Shown piece after piece: positions 46,890 through 59,364 of a stretch of 64,000 bases of DNA. Source of the DNA: Sipunculus nudus. Its lineage: Eukaryota > Annelida > Sipuncula > Golfingiida > Sipunculidae. A program made the translations under genes and the position numbers. The stretch's first letter is position 1. Every line of letters begins with the position of its first letter. The DNA is taken from NCBI GenBank assembly GCA_026874595.1, contig CM049317.1, positions 38,397,901-38,461,900 of the forward strand. Reading direction: 5' to 3'. A model generated the notes under the pieces. That model searched no databases and was not told where the DNA came from. It saw only the letters and a program-made list of their open reading frames with translations.

Positions 46890-47975
46890 GACGGAACCCC
46901 CAAAAGGCGCACTCGTTTGTGATTGAAAAACGGCCGTGGGGCACGGTTTCCCCCATTATTATAAAGCCTTCATGCAGAGTGCTCAGCCTAGGTCGAGGCT
47001 GACCATGGTATATCTCACCGCCTCGGATGAAATCGAACTCACGGTCACCGCCTGGGATGAAATTCGAACTCACAGTTACCCCATCGGATGAAATTCAAAC
47101 TCACGGTCACAGCCACGGATGAAATTCGAACTCAGGGTCACCGCCTCGGACATGCAGGTGCTGATTTATTTAGGAGGTAGAAGTATTCAATGATTTTTTT
47201 TGTATTAGCCTATTAATACCTACGCCCGTGTTTTCATTATAGGTCCTCATCAAAAGCCTCTTTAGTGTTGCCTGGTTAAAAAATATTCCTATATTTCAGA
47301 AAATAGGTATATTTCCTAACGTTTTCAGTACATACATGAAGTAACTTAGTGCATTAGGAATTACACTTATTACTGAAGGTTTCAGGAATTACACGTATTT
47401 AGTGGTTTCGTAAATTACACGTATTTACTGAAGACGGAACCCCCAAAAGGCGCACTCGTTTGTGATTGAAAAACGGCCGTGGGGCACGGTTTCCCCCATT
47501 ATTATAAAGCCTTCATGCAGAGTGCTCAGCCTAGGTCGAGGCTGACCATGGTATATCTCACCGCCTCGGATGAAATCGAACTCACGGTCACCGCCTGGGA
47601 TGAAATTCGAACTCACAGTTACCCCATCGGATGAAATTCAAACTCACGGTCACAGCCACGGATGAAATTCGAACTCAGGGTCACCGCCTCGGACATGCAG
47701 GTGCTGATTTATTTAGGAGGTAGAAGTATTCAATGATTTTTTTTGTATTAGCCTATTAATACCTACGCCCGTGTTTTCATTATAGGTCCTCATCAAAAGC
47801 CTCTTTAGTGTTGCCTGGTTAAAAAATATTCCTATATTTCAGAAAATAGGTATATTTCCTAACGTTTTCAGTACATACATGAAGTAACTTAGTGCATTAG
47901 GAATTACACTTATTACTGAAGGTTTCAGGAATTACACGTATTTAGTGGTTTCGTAAATTACACGTATTTACTGAA
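46890..47975. repeat. near-perfect 543-bp tandem duplication
   Basis: The segment at 46890-47432 is repeated at 47433-47975. It begins gacggaacccccaaaaggcg in both copies and I see no difference between them. Inside each copy is a sub-repeat of gatgaaattcgaactca units (about 30 bp, 4-5 copies). The right edge continues as a roughly 54-bp repeat of ggtttcaggaattacacg to about 48045. The identical 63-64 codon minus-strand ORFs (46879-47073, 47425-47616) are copies of one another and unsupported as genes. Confidence 0.92.
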
Positions 47976-48045
47976 GGTTTCAGGAATTACACGTATTTAG
48001 TGGTTTCGTAAATTACACGTATTAATTGAAGGTTTCAGGAATTAC
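47976..48045. repeat. about 54-bp repeat tail
   Basis: Extra partial copies of ggtttcaggaattacacg, then tatttagtggtttcgtaaat, follow the second 543-bp unit. Confidence 0.75.
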
Positions 48046-48140
48046 GTGTGTTTCCTGATTTCATACATTCACTGTAATACATAAATATATATTAAATTAC
48101 AAAATCAAAATACCATAGGTCTCTTCATAACCAGTAAAAA

Positions 48141-48142
<2 letters not shown>

Positions 48143-48182
<40 letters not shown>
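48143..48182. repeat. (TA)n microsatellite
   Basis: About 40 bases of alternating TA. Confidence 0.95.
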
Positions 48183-48183
<1 letters not shown>

Positions 48184-49985
48184 TGCTCTTTTATGCTGCT
48201 CAGTAAGTCAGGTTTCGTATCGTGTTGACGGACTTTCGTATGAATCCAGTATGTGTCCCCTACTTGTTAGATAAATGTCCTTTTCTTTACATGGGCGAGT
48301 AAGCAGATGACAGATCCTTCTTCAGAACACTTTCCTCATGCGGGTAAAAACTGCAGTTGTTCTTCAGAATCCAATCTCTGTTCCAAAGCCCCCCAATCCG
48401 CATAATTCATAACCACGACTCGGGAGTCTCCGTCCGAGCTTGTCCTCACCTGCTAGCCCCGACTCTGGCAACTGGGCGTATAATTAAGTCTTTTCTTCTC
48501 CAGCTTGCCCTCACAGCAACCGGATAGCGTAGCCTGGTTAATTATCTTAAAAAAACAGAGATACCGCAAAGACGCTGCTAAATAACGGAAGATTACCGTA
48601 AAGCATCGAGAATTGTCAGAATGTCCACATGATCGGGAGAAAAGACAGCAGCTAATCATTGTTCATAGTATATTTAGTATACACAGCTCTCTATCTAGGT
48701 AAGGAGTTATGTAATATAGGATGAGAATGATCTTAATCAGCCTAGTTTAAGGGAACTTATGCCACTGAGTCAACTACGTTTATTGCTTTACAGATCCGTT
48801 GAGCTGTGAAGTTCCCTGAATTACATTGTGCTACTGAAGAGAGTCACGTGACAGATTCGGTGCAACTTGTCTATGTAATCCGATATTGGTTTCTAAAAAA
48901 CATCAGCATGACATCATAACAATTTTACAGCGATTTAAGCATTTTCTAAAAGATACCAAATAGATTGATTATTGTCTTTGTCACACTTATCTAGATGCAT
49001 CCCTGGTTGCTAGAGATTATTATTTTTTTAATATTACTTTATTAAATACCACAAATCTTACTTTTATACTAATCATTCTTAATAAATATATTTTGTAACT
49101 AACGACATATAAAGCTGTAGAATAAAAACTAAAAAAGAACTACAACATTTAAAAAAATAAGAAGAAGAATCATAAAATGTGTACTTTAAAATTAGGATAA
49201 GATAAATACTTGTGTATCATTTAATTTACTTTTCCATTATATATTTCTTATGAAAGGATCTTTACATATTTACCAAGGTAATCTGATGGTTACAAAAATA
49301 AACTATTCGGCAGGGGGAGCTCTTTTTAGTGTTACTTGAGCGGGTAATGTATTTCCTTTGAAAAAAATGTATCCATTGTCTAGAATCCATGTATGGAAGC
49401 TGACCACGGATTGTACTCTAAGTGTTTATGTGTGCGGTATCAACTCAAGCAGGATGTATTAATTAAAGTTCACCATGTCACTTAAATTGATTGCTCCCTG
49501 GCGTCAAGGTGGGAAACGGTGTTTCAACCACAGGTGTTAAGTGGAGAGTAATCAGGAAACCAGCCAATCAGTTATTAGTCGTCAATGTTAGTGATACATT
49601 AGTCACCCTACCTGTCCCTCTCACTGACCGTGTTAACCCGCTCGTCGTCCGTGTCACTTAGTGATCAATGCTGTCCTCAAACCACTCATCAACCGCCGTG
49701 GTCTGTTGTAATGTCGTCCTACACAAATGAGCATGAGTCTTAAACAAAGCAAAATTTATCTATAAAAAAAAAATATTTCTCTGATATACATTAAAAAGCT
49801 GATTATTATTATTATTATTTTATTTACCTTGTCTCAAGTACTGTTGTTTGATTAACGCTCCTGTATAAACCTAGGAAAAGAAATTTGAATAAGGAATTGT
49901 GGTATAACCCTGTCTGCCTGTTTGTCAACGTGTACAATTTTGAATGACTTATCTGCACACCTCTTATAGGATCTCATTGAATATT
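48183..49985. other. stretch without recognised genes
   Basis: About 1.8 kb. The minus-strand ORF 48453-48659 ends next to a good 5' splice site consensus (CTAGCAG followed by gtgagg at 48449/48450). This could be the donor of an upstream non-coding exon of the SLC3 gene, but it could equally be chance. Confidence 0.35.
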
Positions 49986-49989
49986 TACA

Positions 49990-50290
49990 AAAAAAACATT
50001 GCGATAGATACATGAGGATTTAGGTGTTACGAAGCTTGATGGATTAACTAATATTCACGGCGCTGGACTCGCGACCGCAAGATTTTGGGTTAGAGTCCCG
50101 ATCATTCTTTTCCACAAAGGTGCCCTCTCCACACTCAGGAGTGGACGAGTTCTTTTTCATCGCCGGCAGGCAATTCTAGAACGAATAACCTTCTAGCGCC
50201 TGCCACGGCTGCTTGGTTGTATACTCCCCAGGGATTGAACATGCCCGAAAGACCAGGAGGGCAAAATGTAAAATCTGAGGAGACTGAAGC
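49990..50290 (+). mobile_element. tRNA-derived SINE-like copy
   Basis: The 5' part reads like a tRNA: ggcgctggactcgcgaccgc (anticodon-arm-like) followed by gggttagagtcccgatca, close to the RNA polymerase III B-box GGTTCGANTCC. It is followed by a non-tRNA body containing tctagcgcctgccacggctg and tatactccccagggattgaa. This is the layout of a tRNA-derived SINE. I cannot assign the central domain, and the ends and target duplication were not resolved. It is not a functional tRNA gene, because no acceptor stem closes. Confidence 0.55.
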
Positions 50291-50454
50291 TTCCAGAAAA
50301 AAATGTCTTTTAGGTAAGGGGAAAGGCGAGTGATTATAAGTTTAACATTGAAATAAAGAAAAAGCAGAGGAGAGGGACTTTTGCTAGTCGTATCAAAAAA
50401 ATGTTTGAAGTGACTTCGGAATAAATAAGGATATAATAGATCTGTTGAACTTAT

Positions 50455-50725
50455 GTTAATTCATTAGATCAGCTCAATGTAGAAGCTTGTGATTTTCAGG
50501 TTAATTCATTAGATCAGCTCAATGTAGAAGCTTGTGATTTTCAGGTTAATTCATTAGATCAGCTCAATGTAGAAGCTTGTGATTTTCAGGTTAATTCATT
50601 AGATCAGCTCAATGTAGAAGCTTGTGATTTTCAGGTTAATTCATTAGATCAGCTCAATGTAGAAGCTTGTGATTTTCAGGTTAATTCATTAGATCAGCTC
50701 AATGTAGAAGCTTGTGATTTTCAGG
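50455..50725. repeat. 45-bp minisatellite, 6 near-identical copies
   Basis: The unit contains ttaattcattagatcagctc, then aatgtagaagcttgtgattt, then tcagg. The six copies look identical, so the array is very young or actively homogenised. Confidence 0.97.
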
Positions 50726-52246
50726 GCTACCGGTAAGTAAAGGGAATACACATATTAAGAGGACATGATCTCAGTATCTTAATATGAGGAAATAACCCGT
50801 ACTAACTATCATCAAACTGTGTTCTACTTTTCCCTAAATTCGGCTCATCTCCGGGATTTGTCTTTTTGTTAGTGGAACGCCGACTATTTTGGTTGATTTT
50901 TATTCCCTGGTTCTCTGCGTGCTTTTTTTCGACTTTCTCCCGCTCACGTGATTACTGCGAGGGTTTTTATTTTCAGTCTATATCATTAGTTGCCCCGTCC
51001 ATTTTCTTTAGACTGCCAACTTCGTGATTTTTTCTTTTGCCTTTCATGCAAATTTTGTCTTGGTGGATATAAACTTGGTATTAACCCGGCATAAGAAGGT
51101 GTTAAGTGTAAAGTAAAAGAGAAGTTAGTATTTTTGATTGAAAAATTTGAAGTATTATTTTTGTATACCTCCTCCAACTTTCTATTACTTTATTTGCTAC
51201 CTTCTAACATTTGTTCGTTCACCTGGTTACTGTGTCATCACTGGCCTGACATTATTGCCACTAGATTTACCCATATTTTTTTCTTGCCTTGACACGTTAA
51301 GCTATTTCCAAGCTAGTCCGTTCTTAGCGGGACATCTTTTAGTGTTTACCCATTATTTCCTTATAGTTTACCCTTTTTCAAGCCTGATCATTCTTCCCTG
51401 GCCGTGTCGTGTTTAACCCGTCTACAGTGTACTTGTTGGCGTGGTTATTATCCTGCTGGCTGGTTTATCCTCCTGCTCACTGGCATTTCTCATTCGTCCT
51501 CCAGCTGACCTGATCGCTCTGCCAGACCGTCCTTGATCTATCTCTTTGTCTTTCACACCTGGCTGACAAGGGTCATTGCTGACTAATTTATAGAGCTATT
51601 TCACGGTTCACTGGCTGATTTATGACTTGTACCTTGCACTCGATATGCCTTGTTAATTCGCCCAGACGTGAATTCACATATTATTAGGATTATATATGAT
51701 GGATCGTTATTTATATTATTATAATTATTTATAATGGATTGTTATATATATATTATTAGGATTATTTGCTATGGATTGTTATATATATATTATTAGGATT
51801 CTTTATTATGGTTCATTATTTATTACATACAGTAATTCCTGTTTATCGATTAACAGTGCCTTGGGGCGTGTCGTGACAAGATTTATTTAAACGTTTCTTT
51901 AAAATCATCTTTTCTACAGATCAAATGAAACAATAACAAACCTTTTTATATACTCGTACTCCTTACATGATTAGGTGGTAGTAATATGCAAATATAGATT
52001 TCATAATTCAAGACACGTATCAAGATAATAATAACATATACCTGTAAATCTCCACAGCGGTTCAATTTACATGACTATATCAATAATAAGAAATTATACT
52101 GCTGTTTCTTCTGAGCCTGACTAAAGACCAGAGTATGGATCATGTACAGCTACGTGGGCCGCGGAAATGGGCGGCTTCTGATAACAATGGTGAACATTTG
52201 AACAGCTGCAGTTAGCTAGGTGCAGCTAAATGCAACAGTTTATATA
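50726..52246. other. AT-rich stretch without recognised genes
   Basis: About 1.5 kb. A short degenerate AT-rich repeat (tattaggattatttatgatgg-like, about 46-bp period, 3-4 copies) lies at about 51680-51830. ORFs at 50986-51177 and 51138-51416 are unsupported. Confidence 0.5.
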
Positions 52247-52251
52247 CATGG

Positions 52252-52452
52252 CAGGGGCGGATCCAGTATTTAGGAAAAGTAGGGATCCATCCCAGGAGGA
52301 CTAATGACAACAAATCTAAAAAAAAATCACATGTAAGGGAATAGGGGGAGGGATCCAGGCCAAAAACATTCGTATGAAACCCTTAAAAAAAGTTGCGGTG
52401 GATAAAAAGGGGGATCCGGATCCGCATGACCCCTCTCCTGGATTTGCTTTTG
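52252..52452. mobile_element. MITE-like non-autonomous DNA transposon, about 201 bp
   Basis: It starts CAGGGGCGGATCCAG and ends CTGGATTTGCTTTTG, an imperfect inverted pair. Flanking catgg direct repeats lie at 52247-52251 and 52453-52457. The interior is A-rich with repeated ggatcc motifs and no coding capacity. The CAGGGGCGGATCCAG terminus is of a kind seen on hAT-like MITEs in marine invertebrates. However, the 5-bp flank repeat is shorter than the 8 bp usual for hAT, so the superfamily is uncertain. Confidence 0.55.
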
Positions 52453-52614
52453 CATGGATGTTTTAATTCTAATAGAGTAAATATTTCGACGAACAACAAA
52501 CATCCAGAAAGGTAATTTTCCCTGAAATGAAATAAAATATTTACGAAATTAATTTTTTTTATGGAGGTATATGTTTATAAATTTTCAGAAGGAGGTAAAT
52601 TTGTGATAATAAGG

Positions 52615-54083
52615 TCAAGTCAGGCCCCGCCTGTATTGTATATGGTCGTATCGTGTGTAGTCAGGCCTAGTCTGTATTGTATATGATCGTATCATGTGTA
52701 GTCAGGCCTAGTCTGTATTGTATATGATCGTATTATGTGTTGTCAGGCCTAGCATGTAATCAGGCCTAGCCTGCATTGTATATGATCGTATCATGTGTAG
52801 TCAGGCCTAGTCTGTATTGTATATGATCGTATCACGTGCGGTCAGGCCTAGCCTGTATTGTATATGATCGTATCATGTGCAGTCAGGCCTAGTCTGTATT
52901 TTATATGATCGTATCATGTGTAGTCAGGCCTATCATGTAATTAGGCCTAGCTTGTATTTTATGTGATCGTATCGTGTGTAATCAGGCCAAGCCTTTATTG
53001 TATAAGATCGTCTCATTGGTAGTCAGGCCTAGCATGTAATCGTTTGTGATCGTATCGTGTGTAGTCAGGCCTGGCCTGTATTGTATGTGATCGTATCATG
53101 TTTAGTCAGCCCTAGCCTGTATCGTATGTGATCGTATCATGTGTAATCAGGCCTAGCCTGTATTGTATAAGATCGTCTCATTGGTAGTCAGGCCTAGCAT
53201 GTAATCGTTTGTGATCGTATCGTGTGTAATCTGGCCTGGCCTGTATTGTATGTGATCGTATCATGTTTTGTCAGCCCTAGCCTGTATCGTATGTGATCGT
53301 ATCATGTGTAGTCAGCCCTAGCCTGTATTGTATATGAACGAATCATGTGTGATCAGGCCTGGGCTGTATTGTGTATGATCGAATCATGTGTAATCAGGCC
53401 TAGTCTGTATGTATGCGATCGTATCATGTGTAATCAGGCCTAGTCTGTATGTATGTGATCGTATCATGTGTGATCATGCCTAGCCTGTATTGTATGTGAT
53501 CGTATCATGTGTGATCAGGCCTGGCCTGTATTGTGTGTGATTGTATCATGTGTAGTCAGCCCTAGCCTGAATTGTATATGATCGTATCATGTGTAATCAG
53601 GCCTAGCCTGTATTGTATGTGATCGTATCATGTGTGATCAGGCCTAGCCTGTATTGTATGTGATCGTATCATGTGTAGTCAGCCCTAGCCTGTATTGTTT
53701 ATGATCGTATCATGTGTAGTCAGCCCTAGCCTGTATTGTATATGAACGAATCATGTGTAATCAGGCCTGGGCGGTATTGTGTATGATCGAATCATGTGTA
53801 ATCAGGCCTAGTCTGTATGTATGCGATCGTATCATGTGTAATCAGGCTTAGTCTGTATGTATGTGATCGTATCATGTGTGATCATGCCTAGTCTGTATTG
53901 TATGTGATCGTATCATGTGTAATCAGGCCTAGTCTGTATGTATGTGATCGTATCATGTGTAGGCAGCCCTATCCTGTATTGTATATGATCGTATCATGTG
54001 TAGTCAGGCCAAGTCTGTATAGTATGTGATCGTATCATGTGTAGTCAGGCCTAGTCTGTATTGTATGTGATCGTATCATGTGT
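52615..54083. repeat. about 41-bp minisatellite, about 36 copies
   Basis: The unit contains tcaggcctagtctgtattgt, then atatgatcgtatcatgtgta, then g. Variants include cagccctagcc, aatcaggcc and gatcatgcc. Blocks repeat at longer scale: about 165 bp (ctcattggtagtcaggccta near 53013 and 53178) and about 408 bp (atatgaacgaatcatgtg near 53332 and 53740). Confidence 0.96.
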
Positions 54084-54521
54084 ACAAACATGACAAAATT
54101 TGTCCGTCTGAGGGTTTAAAAAATGCCACTAGGTGTCTGGATCTGTTAAAAGTCCTGTTTTTCTTACTTCTTAATGGTTAGACATTTTTAAAAAGTCAAT
54201 TATTATCTAATATTATGGCTCGTTTTTTTACCAACAGGATTTGCATATGACAAATATGTAATTCAAACAGAAACATAGTACCAGTACCATAGTACATAGT
54301 ACCAGAAGGTAGAGCAGTGAGCATAAGCTTACATATGTCTATTTATTAGATTTGTCTATGTACCTGTTGTTAAATAGTCTGAACTCATCTGAACTATTAC
54401 AATAGAGGTAAATTCTATTTAATAAAATTGGAAAGTCTGAAAATGAATTGTTTGTTTGTAAATCAATTATACATTTACAGTTAGTTATATTTATGAATTT
54501 TGTGATAATAGAAAAAGTTTT

Positions 54522-54524
<3 letters not shown>

Positions 54525-54588
<64 letters not shown>

Positions 54589-54602
54589 GTTCCGAACCTA
54601 AC

Positions 54603-54636
<34 letters not shown>
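54525..54636. repeat. two (TA)n microsatellites
   Basis: Alternating TA at about 54525-54585 and 54606-54636, separated by tatgttccgaacctaactaa. Confidence 0.95.
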
Positions 54637-54644
<8 letters not shown>

Positions 54645-54659
54645 AAACACATATCCACG

Positions 54660-55400
54660 ATGAAGCTGAAAACTGTATCGAGTGTGGGCACATATTAAAA
54701 CAAACATGTTTGACCGTGTACAGATTATCATCACATGATGCCATATCACGTCCTTATATCCTAAAAGATGTCCCGTTAAAGGATACATGTTGTATATATG
54801 TATATTATATTTCAAAAGTAAGCTTTGATTACACTAACGGCCGTGTGCTGTATAACAAAAGGCATGTATAAATTCCTTTAAACGCCAAAGGGTAGTAAAT
54901 ACAAGAAAGAAGGAAGCGTACATACATCGATGTATTGATTGACACGGGTGTTTACAAATTCTCCCTCGGCAGCGGTCTGTCAATAGAGTGAGACGCTGAG
55001 GACTCAGTTACAGCTTACTTTGGGCCCCGACTCACAAGCACTGCGGGGGTTTTCGCCAACGCAAAGCAAACTTTGCGTTTCGAAAGTTGTCGGACAAAGT
55101 GAGATTGGTCAGTGTAAAAGGAGAGAGGAAAGGAAGAAACAGCATCAGAGGCAACACGATAAAAGTTATCAGACGTGTCAAAAACTAAAAACTGTCCAGC
55201 TGTCATAGAAGGAACTCGATTTGACTAAATTCTACGAAGGTTTAGAAAAACGTCAGTGTTTCAACGATACCCCTCCACAAGTAAGTGGGACTTTTGATTT
55301 TAGCCGAGCTTAGCTGTGGACGTGACATAACAATTAGATTGCGGATATCTTGTAGCCCGCGGTATATCTCTTAAAGTCTGTTACACTTTGGACAAATTTA
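54660..55400. other. stretch without a supported gene
   Basis: Overlapping 62-63 codon ORFs on both strands at 55015-55208 are mutual shadows. On the minus strand the sequence after GGGCCCAAA reads gtaagc (about 55015), a donor-like site. Taken together with the next entry, this region may hold 5' non-coding exons. Confidence 0.35.
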
Positions 55401-55405
55401 CTTAC

Positions 55406-55510
55406 CGGCTTTGAGCGCCACTTTACATCTAGACGTGGACACTGCCAAACCATACAGAACCAAGACCGCTACGTGCCGCTCATCGCAATAGATACTTGAA
55501 AAGAAGAACC
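55406..55510 (-). other. candidate non-coding first exon (weak)
   Basis: On the minus strand a moderately GC-rich stretch (cagtgtccacgtctagatgt, then aaagtggcgctcaaagccg) ends at gtaagtaaa, a near-consensus donor. About 30-50 bases upstream is aatttataattcgg, a possible TATA-like element. It contains only a tiny upstream ORF. A non-coding 5' exon spliced to 37623 is one explanation, because the exon with the start codon has an upstream acceptor. Similar donor motifs occur elsewhere, so this is speculative. Confidence 0.18.
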
Positions 55511-58169
55511 AAAGAAAAATTGTTCCGAATTATAAATTTGATGCTCAACTGATTTTTTTATTGACCATACACTAAAGCATAATTTAACTTTTCCACATAG
55601 TTTATTTGACTAAACCAATTATGAAACATTATCATATCTGAAGAGCATGATGCCATTCAATATTGTCCTCATAAGATGGTTCTAAATAGCACAGCTTATA
55701 CATTAAGTTAATGTGTTCTTAACCATATTCAGGATTATAATCTTCCACATCCTAGAATAGCTTAATTTCTTTCAAATATCATCATCAGTGTCAAATCTGT
55801 GCAATTCTGACAATGAATAGATACGTGAATGGCAAATTGCAGATTCAATATTGTACGTATATGTTAGTGCAATAATTTTTTTTAAAATTCTATTAATCTT
55901 TTTTTTTAATCATAAGATCAGTGGATAAATTAATGAAAAAATGGGAACAAGGCACATTATACTAAAACCTTAACTAGAAAATATTAAGCTTACGAAAATA
56001 TCATGGATCATACTTAAATCAGGTCATATAAATGGTTGAACAGATATGAAGAGATAAACGTAAAATTTTTTGTTGGTACCGTTCATTATGAAACAGTAGC
56101 GTTTCTCTAGTAAAACATGCATTATTGAGTAATAATTTTGTGTTGGCATTTTCACTACATTTAAATATTAGCTTTTTATTATTATATTTCATTCATGGAT
56201 ACATATTTAAATCAACAATGTATACCTTCTAAAACCTTGCTTCAGATTTGACTATTAGAGTCGCATCTTGCAACCTATAGGGCCAGTAGGTACGTTCATG
56301 CCCCTATTTAAATATATCTCATTCTCATTACTCAGGTGCTGACTTTCTATGTTATTGAAGACTTGCTCACGTAACCCCCACGCTTGTTAAAAGTTTTGTT
56401 ATAGGAACTAATTGAGCGAACTGAACGCCCTAGCGCCAAACAAATTTACGGCGACATGGAAACTGTTTCTGTTAACGTTTTTTAGTTTCGCCATTTCGTT
56501 ATAATTCCGATATTCTTATAAAAGGTGTAAAAGTAGACCTTTAAAATGACTTATTAAGTGATAATAGTTAGTATGCAGTAAGCAGCTAGAAGCTTTTGCA
56601 GGTTTTCGGGATCATGGAACCGGTGTATTTAAGGATCAGTCATATTTTTTTCCACAGCGATTTGAGGATTATGTAACAATTTCAAAAATAATTGTTTAAA
56701 AAGTATATCCATTTTTTTTAAATTAACATGACACCCCAGGAGAAAGGAACTACCGACTTGTTGACTGCGTGCTGAGTTTATATCGCCACTTTGGGGGTAT
56801 ATGTATTCCTATCCTTACTGGTTTCTACTAAAAGTATTTTTTATCATTTTGACAGTAAGTTTTTTTTCAAATCTCACGTTTGCCTGAATCTGTAATAGAT
56901 GAATTAAAGCTACATGACAAAATATACCAGGACTAATTTTCTATGATTTCTTTCGTTTATAAATTTTCTGGCCAACGTTTTTAAACTCTCAGCCGTTACG
57001 CATGTTAAATTTAGGGCGTTTGTATCCCTTTTTGTCCAAAAGCGTATTGTTCGAATGTGATTAAATGTGTGCGTCTATTGTAAATTGTCCAAAAAATGTA
57101 TCAGTATTTTTGCTTTTGGAATGGTAAATCGATAATTATGAGATAAACCACGAGTTCGGACAACAAGAAATAGGCATTAGAATAATTCCGCTCAACACAC
57201 CGTGTCTGGTGAATATCACCCTCATTTATGTACTTACTCTGTATAACTGAGGAAGAACCGAGACAAATGCTTTGTTATCCAAAAGTAAATAAAGCTAACG
57301 TTTGTTGAACACAAAGTACATGTATAAGCTGAGCTTATTTCAAAATATTTATATGGTTTACCGGCTGATTGTAAAACAATGCCCAGACTAAGTTCACCTT
57401 TCATGAACCCGTTAAAGGGATGTCCTGGTTTTGGTTTTTCTATCATCAAGTATATATAGACTGAATACTTTTGCATGAAATAATATTTCAAAGGTCCAAT
57501 ATCATAATTTTTCTATTACGCCATTGATCCTTGGCGAACTCGCGTTTTTTAATCCTTGTGAAGCAAACTTAATGATTTGGATTTTACAAAAATTTTTACA
57601 TGTGCACGGGAGCAGCCATGTTTGATATACAGTGGAAGTGTTAGAAGAGAGATTCAGAGTTGACTAGAAAAAAATTACTGGTACTGGGTACCCTGGAGAA
57701 TACACAGGACTTATGCTGAATCTACTTATATTGTTCTTGAGAGTCAGGTGAGCTATTTACTCACCTAAAGATAAATCTTAGAACTGACTGTTTCATAAGG
57801 GAACAGGATTTTGCACTTAACTAAGTTCATGTCCTATACTGAGCTGGCACATGGTGACAGGGACCAGTCAACGGGAGAGACGCGTGGCAAAGAAATAGTT
57901 TTTTTTCTTTCTCTGCAGGATCCGGTGTTCACCGCCCCTGGTTTCTTTTCCTCCATCCCGGCGGCATGCTCGCGGCCATTATTGCTGTTTGCTAAAAATA
58001 TTATGAAGAATATGAGATTTCTGATCGCAATCGTAACATCCTAAAAGCATCAAGGAAAAAGAACAAAATAAGACTTTTTTTCCTTTCTTCCTAATTTAGT
58101 CCAGTAAGTTTCTCATAAAAATGCAGAGAAGATATATTCACATTATTTATTATATATTTGCTATATTGA
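55511..58169. other. AT-rich stretch without recognised genes
   Basis: About 2.7 kb. The only notable point is a strong plus-strand acceptor-like tract at about 57898-57920 (ttttttttctttctctgcag) before a GC-rich segment. No exon family is recognised there. Confidence 0.45.
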
Positions 58170-58180
58170 ACACACACACG

Positions 58181-58227
<47 letters not shown>

Positions 58228-58228
58228 C
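58170..58228. repeat. (CA)n/(TA)n microsatellite
   Basis: A CA run with a few CG steps, passing into a short TA run. Confidence 0.95.
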
Positions 58229-59360
58229 CTGCGTGAACTACATGTAGTGGGTTTAATTATGGCTTTCGAGAAATGATTTATAAACCCGGCAATCCGGATC
58301 TAACTGTTTGTGCATCTTCGTAATCGTGTGCCTTTTTACAAAATATACTAGCCGATATATTTGTGTGACGTTTCATATATAAGGAAGCTTTTAAGAAAAG
58401 TCAGTTATTTGAGAGGTGCCAAATCGTTTACCCTTTGAAAAGAATTTATGTGATTTACTCGTTGCATATATTAATGATCTAAAGGAAATTTTGGTTGTGA
58501 AAAGTTCTTATAAGGCCTTCGTGAAGGATGTGTGAACTTGGTTATCAACAACGTGTTTGTAAACACAACAATGTTGACAAACGGGAAAAACATGTAACCT
58601 ATGGTGGTAAGTTGCATATATGCGGAGGTGAAAAGGTTACTTGTAGTAAAACGTCATTTGCAAATCTCTGGCTTATCTGACTTTGCTGCCAGATGCCCTT
58701 GTTGAATCTGTTTTGATTATTTTAGCGGGCCACGACTTATTATAAACACGTTTATATAAACATATGAATATAAAAATTATGCTTTAATTTGTAAATCTAT
58801 ACCACGTAATTTACAACCCTTTGTGCCCCATGCTGGACCGAATACAGTATATGTCACAGTCCTTGTCAAATGTATGTACCACATGCATGATTTTCGGCGA
58901 CGTGGACCAGTCTCGTTTAGTCACCAGCTTCCAGCCTCGGACTCTAGTCTTATCGTCGTGTCTGTGTATCTGTTTGTTTGTTCATCTGTCCAACGATTTT
59001 CTCAGATATGCCTGAAGGCGGTTTTTAAACTTGGAAACTGTTCTTCAAAGAATGTCATGAAAGAACGCTATCGTTTCCCATGCCTCCATGGCCATCAGGG
59101 GGCAATGCAGCTCGAAAAGTAGGATACACCCGCAAAGTATGAAACACCATTTTTGGGCGATATCTCATTAACTGTAATTAATATCAGAACTTTTTAGGCT
59201 ACACCTGAAACTAGGCTTCATGGGCATTCTTTCTGAGGTCTCATTCTGCAGTAACCATGGTTATGTATTCTTAGGCAGAGTTTGTAAAATGTAAAAAAAT
59301 CGACCCTCATTTTTTCCATCTCGGTCACTTTTGATATAGAAATCTGCATAGGTTATTCTG
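58229..59360. other. stretch without recognised genes
   Basis: About 1.1 kb. Overlapping plus-strand ORFs at 58821-59122 have no recognisable domain and no ordered splice context. Confidence 0.45.
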
Positions 59361-59364
59361 CATA

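Noticed and set aside
49990-50290. A functional tRNA gene
   Set aside because: There is a B-box-like stretch, but the acceptor stem does not close and the sequence continues into a SINE-like body.
54448-54663. 71-codon ORF of repeated IY
   Set aside because: It is a translation of a TA microsatellite.
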